DNA of 64,000 nt from Tectiglobus sp965215755 (GCA_965215755.1 OZ244119.1:1860001-1924000); one strand, 5' to 3'; positions 37,190-46,792 are shown, counted from the stretch's first letter. Notes: generated by a model from the letters alone, not told the origin. Numbers and translations: made by a program.

Positions 37190-38173
37190 TTAACGCCAGT
37201 CGGTTGGCCATGTCCGTCCGGACAGTCCGGGTATTGGTGCATCATCATTCGTGCCGATTGTTTTTTTCCAGCCAGCATTGATCACGCCGGTACTCAAAGT
37301 ATACGCAATAGCTAAGCCATCGGGCTTCCACACGGGATTGCTTGCAAAAGACCCAGTTGGTGAATTGGTCAATTGCTCGCGATCGTCCCCTTCGCCGTCT
37401 TGCGGAGAAACATCAACCGGCTTCATGCGAAAGATGTTAAGAGAACCTGTGGGTCCCGTGTGATGGGTACAGCTATATGAGATCCAATTGCCGTCCGGCG
37501 ACCAGCGCGGGGTTTCGCAGCGGGCCTGCTGCGTTGTTAAGACGACCTCGTTTGAGCCGTCGATATCAGCAACGATAACCTTTCGATCAGTGCCGGCGAC
37601 GAGCCGGATGAAGACAATTTTTGATCCGTCCGGTGAGCAATCGGGCGTAAGGACATCTCCACCACTGATTATTTCCGTCAAGTTATCTCCATTGCCGTCC
37701 GAGTTGCTGTCGACCGCCTCCATTGTGTAAATGCTGTCATTGCGCGCGAAAATTAATTTGTTGCCCGAACCGCACCACTTGGGATTTTCGTCGTTGATAT
37801 TTGAATTTGTCGTTAAGCGCACGGGATTGCTACCGTCCGGATTGGCTACGTAGATCTCTGTTGTGTTGCCATTCGTTTCCCGATGCCGTGTCGTATGAAA
37901 GGCTATCCTCTGCCCGTCGGCCCGCCACACCGCCGCTCCACTGTCGTGTTCCTTATCAGTAGGAGAGGCTGTTAGGCGCGTCGATGATGTTCCGATCAAT
38001 CTGAAAACATCAACCACGTCTCGGAATTTACCTGGCTGGGTTTCGACAGTGTGGACGTATCTGTCATAAAGCAGTCCACTTGATTGTGCGCCGTGCGGAA
38101 AAACTAAAACTCCCAAAAACATAGCAATAACGATCGTATACGGTAGACAAGTCTCTGAGACCTTCCATTTCAT
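37190..38173 (-). CDS. Secreted PD40/TolB-like beta-propeller protein
   Basis: A 327-residue protein with a signal sequence (YTIVIAMFLGVLVFPHGAQS). Propeller blades are marked by repeated W-x-x-D-G-x-x-I-A type motifs: VWRADGQRIAFHT, DCSPDGSKIVFIR, RWSPDGNWISYSC and VWKPDGLAIAYTL. This is the PD40/TolB C-terminal pattern. It lacks the TolB N-terminal domain and the tol-pal neighbourhood, so it is not TolB itself. It probably binds a partner in the periplasm or at the surface. Neighbours on both sides are also small exported proteins. Confidence 0.85.
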   Translation of the reverse strand: MKWKVSETCLPYTIVIAMFLGVLVFPHGAQSSGLLYDRYVHTVETQPGKFRDVVDVFRLIGTSSTRLTASPTDKEHDSGAAVWRADGQRIAFHTTRHRETNGNTTEIYVANPDGSNPVRLTTNSNINDENPKWCGSGNKLIFARNDSIYTMEAVDSNSDGNGDNLTEIISGGDVLTPDCSPDGSKIVFIRLVAGTDRKVIVADIDGSNEVVLTTQQARCETPRWSPDGNWISYSCTHHTGPTGSLNIFRMKPVDVSPQDGEGDDREQLTNSPTGSFASNPVWKPDGLAIAYTLSTGVINAGWKKTIGTNDDAPIPGLSGRTWPTDWR

Positions 38174-38214
38174 CGCAGTATTCCTTTACCAATATGTACC
38201 GTAATTAGTCAGGA

Positions 38215-38691
38215 TTAAATGTAGCGCACGTCGTTACAGACTGTCACCGTCCAGATTAGCTCAGCTCGCAGTCCTACCACTCTCGCTGCGTCTCTTCCAA
38301 TTCTCGTTGCGCCAACCTGAAAAAACCGCGTTGTATTCGCCGCGAAACACCAACTATAGGAAAGACTTGACCATATTAAGCGGGAATCCGCGGGGTAAGC
38401 ATATTGACTGGACCGTGTGAGTGTATTTCGTAGTGCAGGCGAGCCTTGCTGATCATCGTCAGCAATTTCCAGGAGAAGACCGGCGTCACCTGGTACGTTC
38501 GCAGTGTCGAATTTAGCCATTCCACCACCGTGGAGCGTCACCATAACTGGGTGTGGACCCGTATTCAATTTTAAGTTGGCTCTGGCCTCGACAATTTGAC
38601 CCGAGTTTTCTTGAGATATTCCGTGAAATACTGTTGGGCCTGAGCCAACCACGGTATTCTGATTTAAATCTAAGTCTGAAAAATTGGACAT
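38215..38691 (-). CDS. Hypothetical protein, 158 aa, possibly truncated by a frameshift
   Basis: From ATG 38691 the protein has a beta-rich composition (PTVFHGISQENSGQIVEARA; HPVMVTLHGGGMAKFDT) with no signal peptide. Just upstream, in another frame, minus-strand codons around 38730-38820 encode KARKLFFACILALEASCA, which looks exactly like a signal sequence. A single-base shift near 38730 would join the two. So this may be an exported protein disrupted by a frameshift or a sequencing error. It lies 41 bp upstream of the propeller gene in the same direction. Confidence 0.6.
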   Translation of the reverse strand: MSNFSDLDLNQNTVVGSGPTVFHGISQENSGQIVEARANLKLNTGPHPVMVTLHGGGMAKFDTANVPGDAGLLLEIADDDQQGSPALRNTLTRSSQYAYPADSRLIWSSLSYSWCFAANTTRFFQVGATRIGRDAARVVGLRAELIWTVTVCNDVRYI

Positions 38692-38939
38692 GGCGTAAGA
38701 AATGCTCCCCGACTTTTCTAGTTGATAAAGGTAATGCGCAGCTTGCTTCTAATGCAAGTATGCATGCAAAAAACAGTTTGCGCGCTTTAAATGTGTCATG
38801 ACAGTAAAGCTTTCGAGTCATAGACATCATCTCAAGCATGCCCACATCATTGGAAAATTGATCCTGTCCAACTCTTATCAGTCTAAGCAAATTGGCCGAT
38901 CGCGCAAAGACAGTTCAACGTTCTTAGGTTACCTCCAAC

Positions 38940-39371
38940 TTGTCCTACGATCACGAAAGTCACGAAACGATCTTGCGGCGTGCTCGCATGTGCTTAGGCA
39001 AGTTCCGGCGGATGCCAGGCCGACAACGCGAGATTGTTCTCGACGCAGTTGCTTCCCGCTTGACCCGATCGCTTCGCCGGGATGGCGATGGCAATCAAGC
39101 ATCATTGCGCCTCGGTATTGCAACACTCACCGAAGCCAGAGAAGCACTGCCGGAAGACAACACGCAGCGGCTCATCGTTGAAACAACGCTGGTTTGTTTT
39201 CAACTCCTTGCACCGGCCACGCCCCTCAGCCGCGCAGATTGGCGAGACGCGCGCGAATTTCTTGATGCGATAGGTCAGCTCATCACCGATTATGCAAGTG
39301 AGCGGCAGCTCATCGCTCTTCGCGCCGTCGAGGCTTGGCCGTATAGTGGCCGCAACAAGCTCAATCAGTAA
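38940..39371 (+). CDS. Hypothetical helical protein, up to 143 aa
   Basis: A soluble, mostly helical protein with many arginines (ILRRARMCLGKFRRMPGRQR) and DFREFLDAIGQLI-like helices at the C-terminus. The long version starts at TTG 38940; ATG 38988 is a shorter alternative, and neither has a strong ribosome site. It converges with the next gene, overlapping it by 7 bp. No family is recognised. Confidence 0.6.
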   Translation: MSYDHESHETILRRARMCLGKFRRMPGRQREIVLDAVASRLTRSLRRDGDGNQASLRLGIATLTEAREALPEDNTQRLIVETTLVCFQLLAPATPLSRADWRDAREFLDAIGQLITDYASERQLIALRAVEAWPYSGRNKLNQ

Positions 39372-40441
39372 CCATGGCGGCTGCGTCGCTTACGCAAATA
39401 GTTTGCAATGATGCGGTTGCGCGCTGATTGCAATCGGCGATACTCGCTTAAATTCCGTGGCCTGCGAAAGCGAACAATTTTTACAGAGCGTTTACCAACC
39501 CGTACTCGCCTAACGCTTACCAATTGGCGATGACGATAGTGACGGCGTGCTTTGCGGCTCTTAATGCGATGGCTCTTATGCCGCTTTGTGTTGTTGGTGG
39601 GTTTATTTGTTTTTCGTTGTCGCGTTCGTGCTATGGGCCGTTGTAAATTTTTTCTCGTCGATTCACCGGAGTTCCTGATTGTCGTTGATATCGCTCGCAC
39701 CGAATGTCGAGCCGATTTGTCAGCCTCTTCCACTGCAGCTATTTCTTGTTGTCTCGTGGCGCTTTGCACTTTTGAAAGCGGCACGTCTTGCACCTCTAAC
39801 CTGGGGGCGGGACGATAGGCTGATTGACGGCTGTTAGAGCTATTAGAAGAAGTCTGGACCTCGCGCACAGGCGGATCTCGATTGATCAAGCTACGCCGAG
39901 TTATATTAGCAGCGGTTGGTTTGAAGTCGGAAACCGCCACTGTTTCAATTCGCCTCTTTATCCATCCCGTCTTCACTCCGGCAGCGCGCTGAATCTTGCG
40001 ATCCGGCAATGGTGGCAACCCAGTTCTCGTGTCAGGACCGTCCGGTTGCTGACCAGCAACGGAAAAACTGCCCAGGAAATCGCGGGCAACATCGTGATTG
40101 AACAAGAAAGTAGCCGCAATTGCGCTGCACGATAAAATCCCAACGCCTAGGATAGCTAGGGTGCGTGCACCTGGTAGCCCCGACCTCTCTTCGGGCTTCC
40201 TCGCGCTCGATGGTTCAGCTGCTGCGTCTTCTGTTCTGCTCTTGTAACGCTCAACAAGGCTTGCTTGTGCAACTTCGATTGCCTCAGATTTGGATCTGCA
40301 GTCTTCACTGATGCGGGTGGTGTCAACATAGCTCCACCATTCCTTGCCGCAGCGCATCACTGTGATGGCATGATCTTCACCCGATTGCGGGTCGACCCAC
40401 ACGACAGTGGTGATGTCATCGTTCCTTCGAGTGCTGTTCAT
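39365..40441 (-). CDS. Single-pass membrane protein with very basic C-terminal tail, 358 aa
   Basis: From ATG 40441 the N-terminal 75 residues form a small soluble domain (TTVVWVDPQSGEDHAITVMR, then EWWSYVDTTRISEDC). One transmembrane helix is at about 98-115 (LAILGVGILSCSAIAATFLF). The remaining 240 residues are low complexity. The last 100 are extremely Arg/Lys rich (RQRKTNKPTNNTKRHKSHR; RRHYRHRQL), suggesting contact with nucleic acid or anionic polymers. No family is known to me. Confidence 0.7.
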   Translation of the reverse strand: MNSTRRNDDITTVVWVDPQSGEDHAITVMRCGKEWWSYVDTTRISEDCRSKSEAIEVAQASLVERYKSRTEDAAAEPSSARKPEERSGLPGARTLAILGVGILSCSAIAATFLFNHDVARDFLGSFSVAGQQPDGPDTRTGLPPLPDRKIQRAAGVKTGWIKRRIETVAVSDFKPTAANITRRSLINRDPPVREVQTSSNSSNSRQSAYRPAPRLEVQDVPLSKVQSATRQQEIAAVEEADKSARHSVRAISTTIRNSGESTRKNLQRPIARTRQRKTNKPTNNTKRHKSHRIKSRKARRHYRHRQLVSVRRVRVGKRSVKIVRFRRPRNLSEYRRLQSARNRIIANYLRKRRSRHGY

Positions 40442-40627
40442 CGTGTTCTTTTCTCTCGAGTCTATCGCCATGGCCGAAAAGAAAATCGCTTTCGACGACT
40501 AAACGAACAAAAATGATGCATTCGGTAGATTATCAATACCGGACTGGAGCACTGCTGCCTGAACTCGAATAACTATTGTTCCGAGTCAGTGTATTTACTT
40601 GCCATCCCGCTATGGCAGTGAACGCAG

Positions 40628-41005
40628 ATGCATATTTTTGCTGTCGCTCCGAGTTCCGATAGCCGACATGTACCCGGTCAAATCGTCTTCGCGTTGGCCA
40701 ACGGTACAACCTATCCGCGCGAGAATTTTCCAGTCGACGCCACCATCGTATCGCGCGCGCTCGTGCAGCTTCCGGGTGAAACCGGCCTAATTGTCTTTGC
40801 TGATGACGGCAACGCATGGCCGTTTTGTCATGCGATGGCCCAACGGATCGTCGATGCATTCGCCCCCAGACACATGCATACGGACGACATGAGCCGATTG
40901 CCTCTGAGGGACCAGGCCGGCTTGTTTGAGTTTAGCTTGCAACGGGCGATGGAAACCGAACCTCTACTTCCAGTGATCTTTGCGAGCGCAAAATTTGCGC
41001 ATTGA
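40628..41005 (+). CDS. Hypothetical protein, 125 aa
   Basis: A soluble protein with alternating strands (GQIVFALANGTTYP; ATIVSRALVQLPGETGLIVF) and the segment WPFCHAMAQRIVDAF. No signal peptide, membrane helix or recognised domain. The ribosome site is weak. It lies 110 bp upstream of the PilZ gene and may be co-transcribed with it. Confidence 0.55.
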   Translation: MHIFAVAPSSDSRHVPGQIVFALANGTTYPRENFPVDATIVSRALVQLPGETGLIVFADDGNAWPFCHAMAQRIVDAFAPRHMHTDDMSRLPLRDQAGLFEFSLQRAMETEPLLPVIFASAKFAH

Positions 41006-41114
41006 GCTTTGTTTGAGTTTCATTTGCTTAAAAATCGATCGGTATTTCATACAAAGTCGCAATGCATCGCGCTTAGCGTTCACTGACAAACAACAACAAT
41101 ACCTGGATCGACAA

Positions 41115-41399
41115 ATGAGCACCGAAAAGCCGACTGGCGAGCGCCGCCAAGTCGATAGAAACCCATCACCGCATCATGCATTCGTCAGAACCTCTGACGG
41201 GAAACTAATGACATGCGTTGTTGAGAATCTGACATCGGTCGGGGCACTGCTGAAATTTGAAAGCAGCCCGCCACCAGACGATGAGTTGCAACTGATCACA
41301 AACACTGAACAGGGAACGAAGGCATGTAGAGTGATGCATCGCAGTCCGCAACACCTTGGCGTTCAGTTTCCCGCTATCGCAAGAGATCACCCCGATTGA
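41115..41399 (+). CDS. PilZ-domain protein (c-di-GMP binding), 94 aa
   Basis: From ATG 41115 the protein is essentially one PilZ domain. The first binding motif RxxxR is RQVDR in ERRQVDRNPS. The second, normally D/NxSxxG, reads NLTSVG in VENLTSVGALLKF, with Thr in place of Ser. The C-terminal strand KACRVMHRSPQHLGVQF is also typical. PilZ proteins bind cyclic di-GMP and act on partner proteins. A diguanylate cyclase is encoded 3 kb away at 44644-46101. Confidence 0.82.
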   Translation: MSTEKPTGERRQVDRNPSPHHAFVRTSDGKLMTCVVENLTSVGALLKFESSPPPDDELQLITNTEQGTKACRVMHRSPQHLGVQFPAIARDHPD

Positions 41400-41607
41400 A
41401 TGACGTAGTCGATCAATCGATCTGGAACCATCGTAGTCACGAGGCCTGATCCGGTCGTGGTCGCTGAGCAATCGTGGCAACCCTGGGGCACACCATTTGA
41501 CAGTTTGGCAAAAGAGATAGTGCGGCGACCCCATCCCAACTTTCTTGCGTTGCCCCGGCAAAACAGACACTAAGCAGGCATTGAGAGATTGGACGGGGGA
41601 ATCTCAA

Positions 41608-43110
41608 ATGCCGTTTGTTGTTCTAGCAGGCTTAGCACTTGTGGGATTGCTTACACTTGTTGTCGGGATTGTGCTGATCTGGAAAGTGCGGCTGCTTGAA
41701 GCGTTCATCGCGATCATTGGAGGCATCTGTCTGGCGGGTCTCAGTCTATTTCTGATCCAATCGCCGGACGACAGTATCGCATTGCGCGCAGCCTTGCAGC
41801 AGGCACAGAAAACAACCGTCGAACAAAGCACGACGATTTCTGCGCGAGATGCCGAATTAGACGCTTTGCGCCGCAATCTTCGTACCACGACAACCAAGCT
41901 GAACGATGCCAACAAACAGCAAGCTTTGTTCGACGAACAATTAAAAGGTCTTACAGACCGAGCCATCGCAGCGACGCCGGGAAAGGGATCGGTTGTTGCC
42001 GCTTATGATGAGCAGACCGCTTCAACTAGCGATCGCTTCAAGGCCACAGCGCAGCAGATTGACGAACTAGCCCGTATTGTTCGCCAAGAGTCGGGCGATA
42101 AGAATGCCATCGCTGATCTGCGCATACGTCTAAAACGCGAACAAAGGCTGCTGATGGAAAGCAAGTCCACAATTGCTTCGCTACGGCAGGACAGAGACAC
42201 AGCCGAGCAAGTCTCTCGTGAACAACAGAAGACCATAAACTCCCAATCAGATGACATTTCACAGTTGAAGCGTGCCTTGTCTATCACGAAGAATAATGCC
42301 CGTGTCGAACGCGCCGAAGCACTCTCGCGTCAACGGCAGTTACTGGACCGCCAAGTGTCTCAACTGCGCCAGCGTGCAATTGAAGCCACGCCCAGCAAAC
42401 GCTCGGTCATCTGGCAATATAACGACAGCATCGCATCGAGTGAGGAGCGTTATGCTGCGACGGAGCAGCAGATTGAAGAGCTTGGCCGATTAATTCGAGA
42501 GAAGCCCAAACAAGAGCGACAAAGCAAACGAGATTTTGGCAAAGTTCTTAAGCTTCGAGACAGCCTAGCCTATGGCGTTGAAACGGAAAACTATGACGTC
42601 CAGGTTTACCCTGACAACCAGCTCGTTGGCGGACGCAAAGGTAAATACTATGTCGTCGATATCAAAGATGCAGCGAGCGGCATAAAGTTCAAGTTCGATG
42701 CCGGCCGCTATAGTCTCGCCCGGTCCAGTCGCTCTTTCCGTGAATCTCTTGGCACGTTTATGCGGGAAGTCGTGACCAAACTAGAAGGGAGTGTCGCCTA
42801 TAATCTTTACGTCAGAGGCAGTGCGGATGCCGCCTCGTACCGTGGCTTACCCGAAAAGGGGTACGAATTTACAGGCGTCACTTATCTAAAGGCTGTTGAC
42901 CAAGGTCGCTACTCATCCCAGAGCAATCGACGCGACATTGGAAGAACCATCCGCAACGAGGATTTACCTTTCCTGCGTGCAGAGTTCCTACGCTCGATTG
43001 TGGCGGATGTTTACCCGGTCAAGCCGCCAAAGGTTTTAGAAGGAAAAGTAACACGCGGCGTTGATGCTGCTGATCGCAATGCGGAGCTCATCATGTTCGT
43101 AGAGTGGTAG
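41608..43110 (+). CDS. Membrane-anchored coiled-coil protein, 500 aa
   Basis: ATG 41608 has GGGGGA eight bases upstream. Two N-terminal hydrophobic helices (VVLAGLALVGLLTLVVGIVL; LEAFIAIIGGICLAGLSLFLI) are followed by about 260 residues of heptad-rich coiled coil. Within it two segments repeat: RAIAATPGKGSVVAAYDEQ and RAIEATPSKRSVIWQYNDS, each followed by a QQI(D/E)EL helix, showing internal duplication. The C-terminal 180 residues form a globular alpha/beta domain (YDVQVYPDNQLVGGRKGKYY). The function is unknown; topology suggests a structural or sensing role at the cell envelope. Confidence 0.78.
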   Translation: MPFVVLAGLALVGLLTLVVGIVLIWKVRLLEAFIAIIGGICLAGLSLFLIQSPDDSIALRAALQQAQKTTVEQSTTISARDAELDALRRNLRTTTTKLNDANKQQALFDEQLKGLTDRAIAATPGKGSVVAAYDEQTASTSDRFKATAQQIDELARIVRQESGDKNAIADLRIRLKREQRLLMESKSTIASLRQDRDTAEQVSREQQKTINSQSDDISQLKRALSITKNNARVERAEALSRQRQLLDRQVSQLRQRAIEATPSKRSVIWQYNDSIASSEERYAATEQQIEELGRLIREKPKQERQSKRDFGKVLKLRDSLAYGVETENYDVQVYPDNQLVGGRKGKYYVVDIKDAASGIKFKFDAGRYSLARSSRSFRESLGTFMREVVTKLEGSVAYNLYVRGSADAASYRGLPEKGYEFTGVTYLKAVDQGRYSSQSNRRDIGRTIRNEDLPFLRAEFLRSIVADVYPVKPPKVLEGKVTRGVDAADRNAELIMFVEW

Positions 43111-43144
43111 ACGGAACAGTCATCCCCATAATTGAAGCTGGTTT

Positions 43145-43597
43145 TCAAGGCCGTCTTCGGTCGCGTTCCGGCATACGCCCACTCGCTGGGCCGCCGAACG
43201 CATCTACGATCGCGGCCAATCCGCGTAAGAGTGCATCCCGCTCGTCATGCGCAACGGCGTCTAAAAGTTTTGTGCCTGTCTCGAGGTCCACCGAAGACAA
43301 ACTCTCAAGCAACGCAGTGCCACGCTGTGTCAAACGAACCGCCAACATTCGACCGTCTTCTTTGGTCTTTTCCCGCGTAACAAGCCCGACTTCATCTAAT
43401 CGCCGCACAATATCTGAAACCGTTGAGCGATCTATTCCAGTCGATCCAACAAGCTCAATGTTACTGATAGCGCCACGCTCAGGGATCGCGCGCATGATCG
43501 CAAACTGGCGGGGCGTAATGCCCTTATTATTGAGCTCTTCTGCAAGCAATTGATCAGCGCATTGGCCAGCCGAATGAATGTCATGGATGAGAAACAT
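43145..43597 (-). CDS. MarR-family transcriptional regulator
   Basis: From ATG 43597, preceded by AGAGGGGG, the protein has 150 residues. The winged helix is ISNIELVGSTGIDRSTVSDI with the wing LVTREKTKEDGRMLAVRLTQ, the classic MarR arrangement; flanking helices form the dimerisation region. It is convergent with the coiled-coil gene. No obvious MarR target is adjacent, so autoregulation from the 640-bp upstream gap is the best guess. Confidence 0.9.
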   Translation of the reverse strand: MFLIHDIHSAGQCADQLLAEELNNKGITPRQFAIMRAIPERGAISNIELVGSTGIDRSTVSDIVRRLDEVGLVTREKTKEDGRMLAVRLTQRGTALLESLSSVDLETGTKLLDAVAHDERDALLRGLAAIVDAFGGPASGRMPERDRRRP

Positions 43598-44239
43598 TGT
43601 GTGCCCCCTCTTGAATTGGCCGCAAAACTTGCCTCCCAGCAATCGCCGCCATAAATAACCATTTGGTAGCGATCATGCCCATGACAATCAATGTGTTTGC
43701 TTCAGGATTTTCCGGGGCAGAGACTTTGTTATACTCGTCGCGATGCGACTGTCGAACCGCGAAAATCACCGGCAAAGAACGCCTGATCCAACCTAGCTTC
43801 CATGATGATCGTGTAACGTTACGCCGGACAGCAACTGACCTTGTTTGAGTGCGGAAAAACTATTTTTTCACAGTGTAATTAATTATAATCTTCTGTATAT
43901 TATCAATATAAATCAACCTCTTATCATCATGTGCGGGCGGTTGGTTGCGGATTCTTACTTGCGGCTGTTAACGGATAAATCAGACTGACACACTATCTCT
44001 CACTGTAGTCAGATTACCTGACGTATCTCCCTACTCGATTGCGCGAGCATCAGTTGACCAGCCACACCCCCTGCAAAGTCATAACCGATGTTAACGCTGA
44101 CCCGCAGCGCGCGCATTCCAACTGTCTTAACTGCGCGGAACTCAATCGTTTCTGATGAGTTCCGCGCCTTTTCAGCTACCCCGTAATTCCGAGCAGGTAG
44201 CATCGTCTCAAACGCAGAAAAAAAGTAGGAGTTCTTGCC
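43598..44239. other. 640-bp intergenic region without a recognised protein gene
   Basis: The left part should contain the marR promoter. The stretch 43860-43920 is AT-rich. A strong hairpin lies at 44133-44167 (listed separately). Between about 43980 and 44130 I see no coding frame, so a small RNA ending at the hairpin is possible. Confidence 0.45.
44133..44167 (+). terminator. Strong GC-rich hairpin, terminator-like
   Basis: GCGCGGAACTCA pairs perfectly with TGAGTTCCGCGC over 12 bp around an 11-nt loop, and CTTTTC follows on the plus strand. No plus-strand protein gene ends just before it, so it either terminates an unannotated small RNA or shields the gene at 44240 from upstream transcription. 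Confidence 0.5.
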
Positions 44240-44452
44240 ATGTCATGGGCGGTGCTTTTGAAAGAGATCAAGGACTACGAGGCAATCGTTGCCGAGGAAT
44301 TGTCGTTTGCAAATGACCAGATATTGACCGGCAAATTGTCTTCGCAAGGATTGTCTTCAGGTTTGACAGAGAAAGAACGCCCGCTTTTATTGGTTGTCGG
44401 CAGCGGCCTCGTCGAAGCCGGTGATGCCACGCGGCAGTATGCGCCTGCCTGA
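44240..44452 (+). CDS. Small hypothetical protein, 70 aa
   Basis: ATG 44240 is preceded by AGGAG at suitable spacing. The protein is soluble, with a helical N-terminus (LKEIKDYEAIVAEELSFAND) and a short hydrophobic segment (PLLLVVGSGLVEAG). The family is not recognised. The ribosome site and codon-like composition favour a real gene. Confidence 0.58.
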   Translation: MSWAVLLKEIKDYEAIVAEELSFANDQILTGKLSSQGLSSGLTEKERPLLLVVGSGLVEAGDATRQYAPA

Positions 44453-44643
44453 TAGTTTCTCGTCTGATGCACCACGCGATCGCTCAGGGGCGGTAATACC
44501 GCTTGAGCCAGCTACTAGGTAATCGCTTGGCCGGTTCAACACACGGCGTTTCGTCTTTACGCGACCTTAAGTTGAATATTGTAAGCTCACTGCACGTCCG
44601 CGAAGTCCTCGCACTTTTCTTGTCGTAAGCGAACAAACGTTTT

Positions 44644-46101
44644 ATGCGCCGTGCAATAGATTATTTATTTTCCGGGTTTGGCTCAGCTGCTGGTATGGGC
44701 GGAGCGAGCGATCAAGTTCCCAGCAAAGTTCCCCTTTTTACGCCGCGACTTGAAGCTAGCTCGAATATAGGCAGCATCCAAGGTAGCGGCGTTGCGCAAG
44801 AGACTGATCATCATCAACTCCTGCAAATCCTCGATTTTCTAAAATGTTGGTGGTGGGAAACCGATAGCGAGCTCAGATACACCTATTTTTCGGCCTCCAT
44901 CGAAACCCATACCAAATTGCGACGTGAAGACTTGTTGGGTAGAACCCGCCAAGAAATTGGCGGCTTTGATGAAGACTGCCCGCTCTGGCAACGCCATGCC
45001 CAACAATTGGCAAACCGCGAGGTGTTTGAACCTTTCGAATTTGAGCGCCGAACCCAGCATCACTACAACATTTTTCGCACAATCGGCCGTCCATACTTTG
45101 ACGAAAACAGTCAATTCCTAGGTTATCGCGGCATCGGTTTCGACGTCACCGCGGAGCGCTTGGCAGAAAATCGTCTTTCTCAAACGCAAACGCTGCTGAC
45201 CGCCGTGATCGAACATGCCCCCATTGCCATTGCGGTGAGAAACGCGACCACGGGTGAGCACGTGTTGGTGAACGCCGCATTCGAAGCAACGATGGGCAAA
45301 AAGCGCTCAGAGGTTATCAGACGAACTGCCAGTGATATTCACGGTGAATATGTCGGCGAAAAAATTGAGGCACTGGACACCAGCCTCATTGATAGCGGTC
45401 AGGCTCTTGTAGAACACCCGCCTACGCCAGTGCGCACTTGTGATAACCGCGACCTGATGCTCCAAACCAGGAGAGTTCTAGTCAAGCAAGATGACGATGA
45501 TCAATCCGGTTTGGTCGTCGCGCTCATCAAAGACGCCACCGAAGAAGTAAAAGCACAACAAGATCTCGCCTATGCCGCCCGACATGACAGTCTGACCGGA
45601 CTTCTTAATCGTATGGCGTTTCTGGAAAAGCTGGAAGAGGCCATTCAACGCCAGCAGCGCCGCCTTGGCGAGTTTGCTCTTTTGCTGGTCGATCTGGATC
45701 ATTTCAAGCAGGTCAATGACACGCACGGTCATCCGGCAGGAGATGAAACGCTCCAGACAGCTGCGAGACGGCTTCAGCAAGCTACGCGTGACGTCGATAT
45801 TGTTGCACGCTTAGGCGGCGATGAATTTGCAATAATTCAAAACAGCCAAGTCTTGTCCGCGAACTATTCGCGTGCCCTTGCGGGACGCGTTGTCGCCGAA
45901 CTATCAAAGCCAATCAAGGTGGACAACAAAAATATTCAGATCGGTGCCAGCGTTGGAATTGCAATCGCTGGATCGCTTAATCTTGAACAATCGCTTTTGC
46001 TGAAGTCGGCAGATGATGCGCTGTATCAAGCCAAGAAAAGTGGCCGCAACGCCTACCGAATATTCAACGACAGAATTGAAGCAGACAGCGTTTCAGCATA
46101 G
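44644..46101 (+). CDS. PAS-GGDEF diguanylate cyclase
   Basis: A 485-residue protein. Two PAS-type sensory regions come first: one at about 60-180 with WWWETDSELRYTYFS and FRTIGRPYFDENSQFLGYRG, a second at about 185-305 with IEHAPIAIAVRNATTGEHVL. The GGDEF domain runs from about 315 to 478. The active-site GGDEF is at 391-395, and the inhibitory RxxD site is intact as RDVD at 382-385, exactly five residues upstream. The metal/substrate region FALLLVDLDHFKQVNDTHGH is also complete. It should make cyclic di-GMP in response to an unknown signal. No transmembrane helix is seen. Confidence 0.94.
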   Translation: MRRAIDYLFSGFGSAAGMGGASDQVPSKVPLFTPRLEASSNIGSIQGSGVAQETDHHQLLQILDFLKCWWWETDSELRYTYFSASIETHTKLRREDLLGRTRQEIGGFDEDCPLWQRHAQQLANREVFEPFEFERRTQHHYNIFRTIGRPYFDENSQFLGYRGIGFDVTAERLAENRLSQTQTLLTAVIEHAPIAIAVRNATTGEHVLVNAAFEATMGKKRSEVIRRTASDIHGEYVGEKIEALDTSLIDSGQALVEHPPTPVRTCDNRDLMLQTRRVLVKQDDDDQSGLVVALIKDATEEVKAQQDLAYAARHDSLTGLLNRMAFLEKLEEAIQRQQRRLGEFALLLVDLDHFKQVNDTHGHPAGDETLQTAARRLQQATRDVDIVARLGGDEFAIIQNSQVLSANYSRALAGRVVAELSKPIKVDNKNIQIGASVGIAIAGSLNLEQSLLLKSADDALYQAKKSGRNAYRIFNDRIEADSVSA

Positions 46102-46590
46102 ATAGCTAACGCCAGCCATATAGGCCGCTGCGACTCAAATCGTTGGTGACTGACGCGGTGGCTAATAGTCTAAGCCTGTATGGTAATTTCTAAAGCCGGT
46201 GAGGAGGTGGGGCTTAACCCCGCTTACTGTTGTTCTTGAACGCTTGTCAATATTCATCAGCAAGGCGTCAAAAAAGCAGTGGAGAAGGCTGCCGGACCGC
46301 GTTAACCTTGAATTTGCCGACCGCTTGTCCCCGCAAATGTGGTTGGTTGTTAGTGGGCGGGTGCCGAAGTTTGCCGACGGCACTCGTCCATTTCGCTACT
46401 AGTTGAAAAATTTGCATCGCGTGCTCTGGTTCCGCTGCTTAAATGTGTAATGTGCTGAGATTGGCCGTCCGGGCGGGCTCTCGTGAACCGAGCCTGCGCG
46501 CAGTTCGCGCTTGTCTCGGCCCTTTGGGCTTCGATCCCTGACGGGACACCGGTGCGCCGCACCTGTTGGTGCCGCCGCTCTCTTTACTGT

Positions 46591-46614
46591 CATGTCCGGT
46601 GCCTGCCGGACATG
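46591..46614. repeat. Perfect inverted repeat CATGTCCGG/CCGGACATG
   Basis: A 9-bp perfect stem around a 6-nt loop in the long gap between the diguanylate cyclase and ardA. Several shorter GC-rich hairpins lie between 46480 and 46590. Together with the large hairpin to the right they make this gap unusually structured. Confidence 0.8.
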
Positions 46615-46636
46615 GAACCCCTCTCCAGCTTACATC

Positions 46637-46792
46637 AAAAGCGCGGATGCCGATGGCTGTGGGTCAATGACTTTTTCCCGCTAAGTCGGTCTAGGTGATC
46701 CGTCCGGCGTTTATATTGTTGTCACGGTCGCACGGATCACCAAGGCCGTCTAAGCGGTCCCCCACAAAAGTCATTGACCCATCCGCGCTTTT
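46637..46792. repeat. Long imperfect inverted repeat (about 60-bp arms) upstream of ardA
   Basis: The left arm (46637-46703) and right arm (46732-46792) pair in blocks: AAAAGCGCGGAT, then GGGTCAATGACTTTT, CCGCT and GGTGATCCGT. The left arm has a 12-base insertion after the first block, and smaller mismatches follow. The loop is about 28 nt. No transposase remnant was recognised. In the leading region of conjugative plasmids such structures can serve as single-stranded promoters for anti-restriction genes; that role is a guess here. It could also be a miniature mobile element. Confidence 0.75.

Noticed and set aside
37190..38173. TolB of the Tol-Pal system
   Set aside because: The propeller motifs fit, but the TolB N-terminal domain and neighbouring tolQRA and pal genes are absent.
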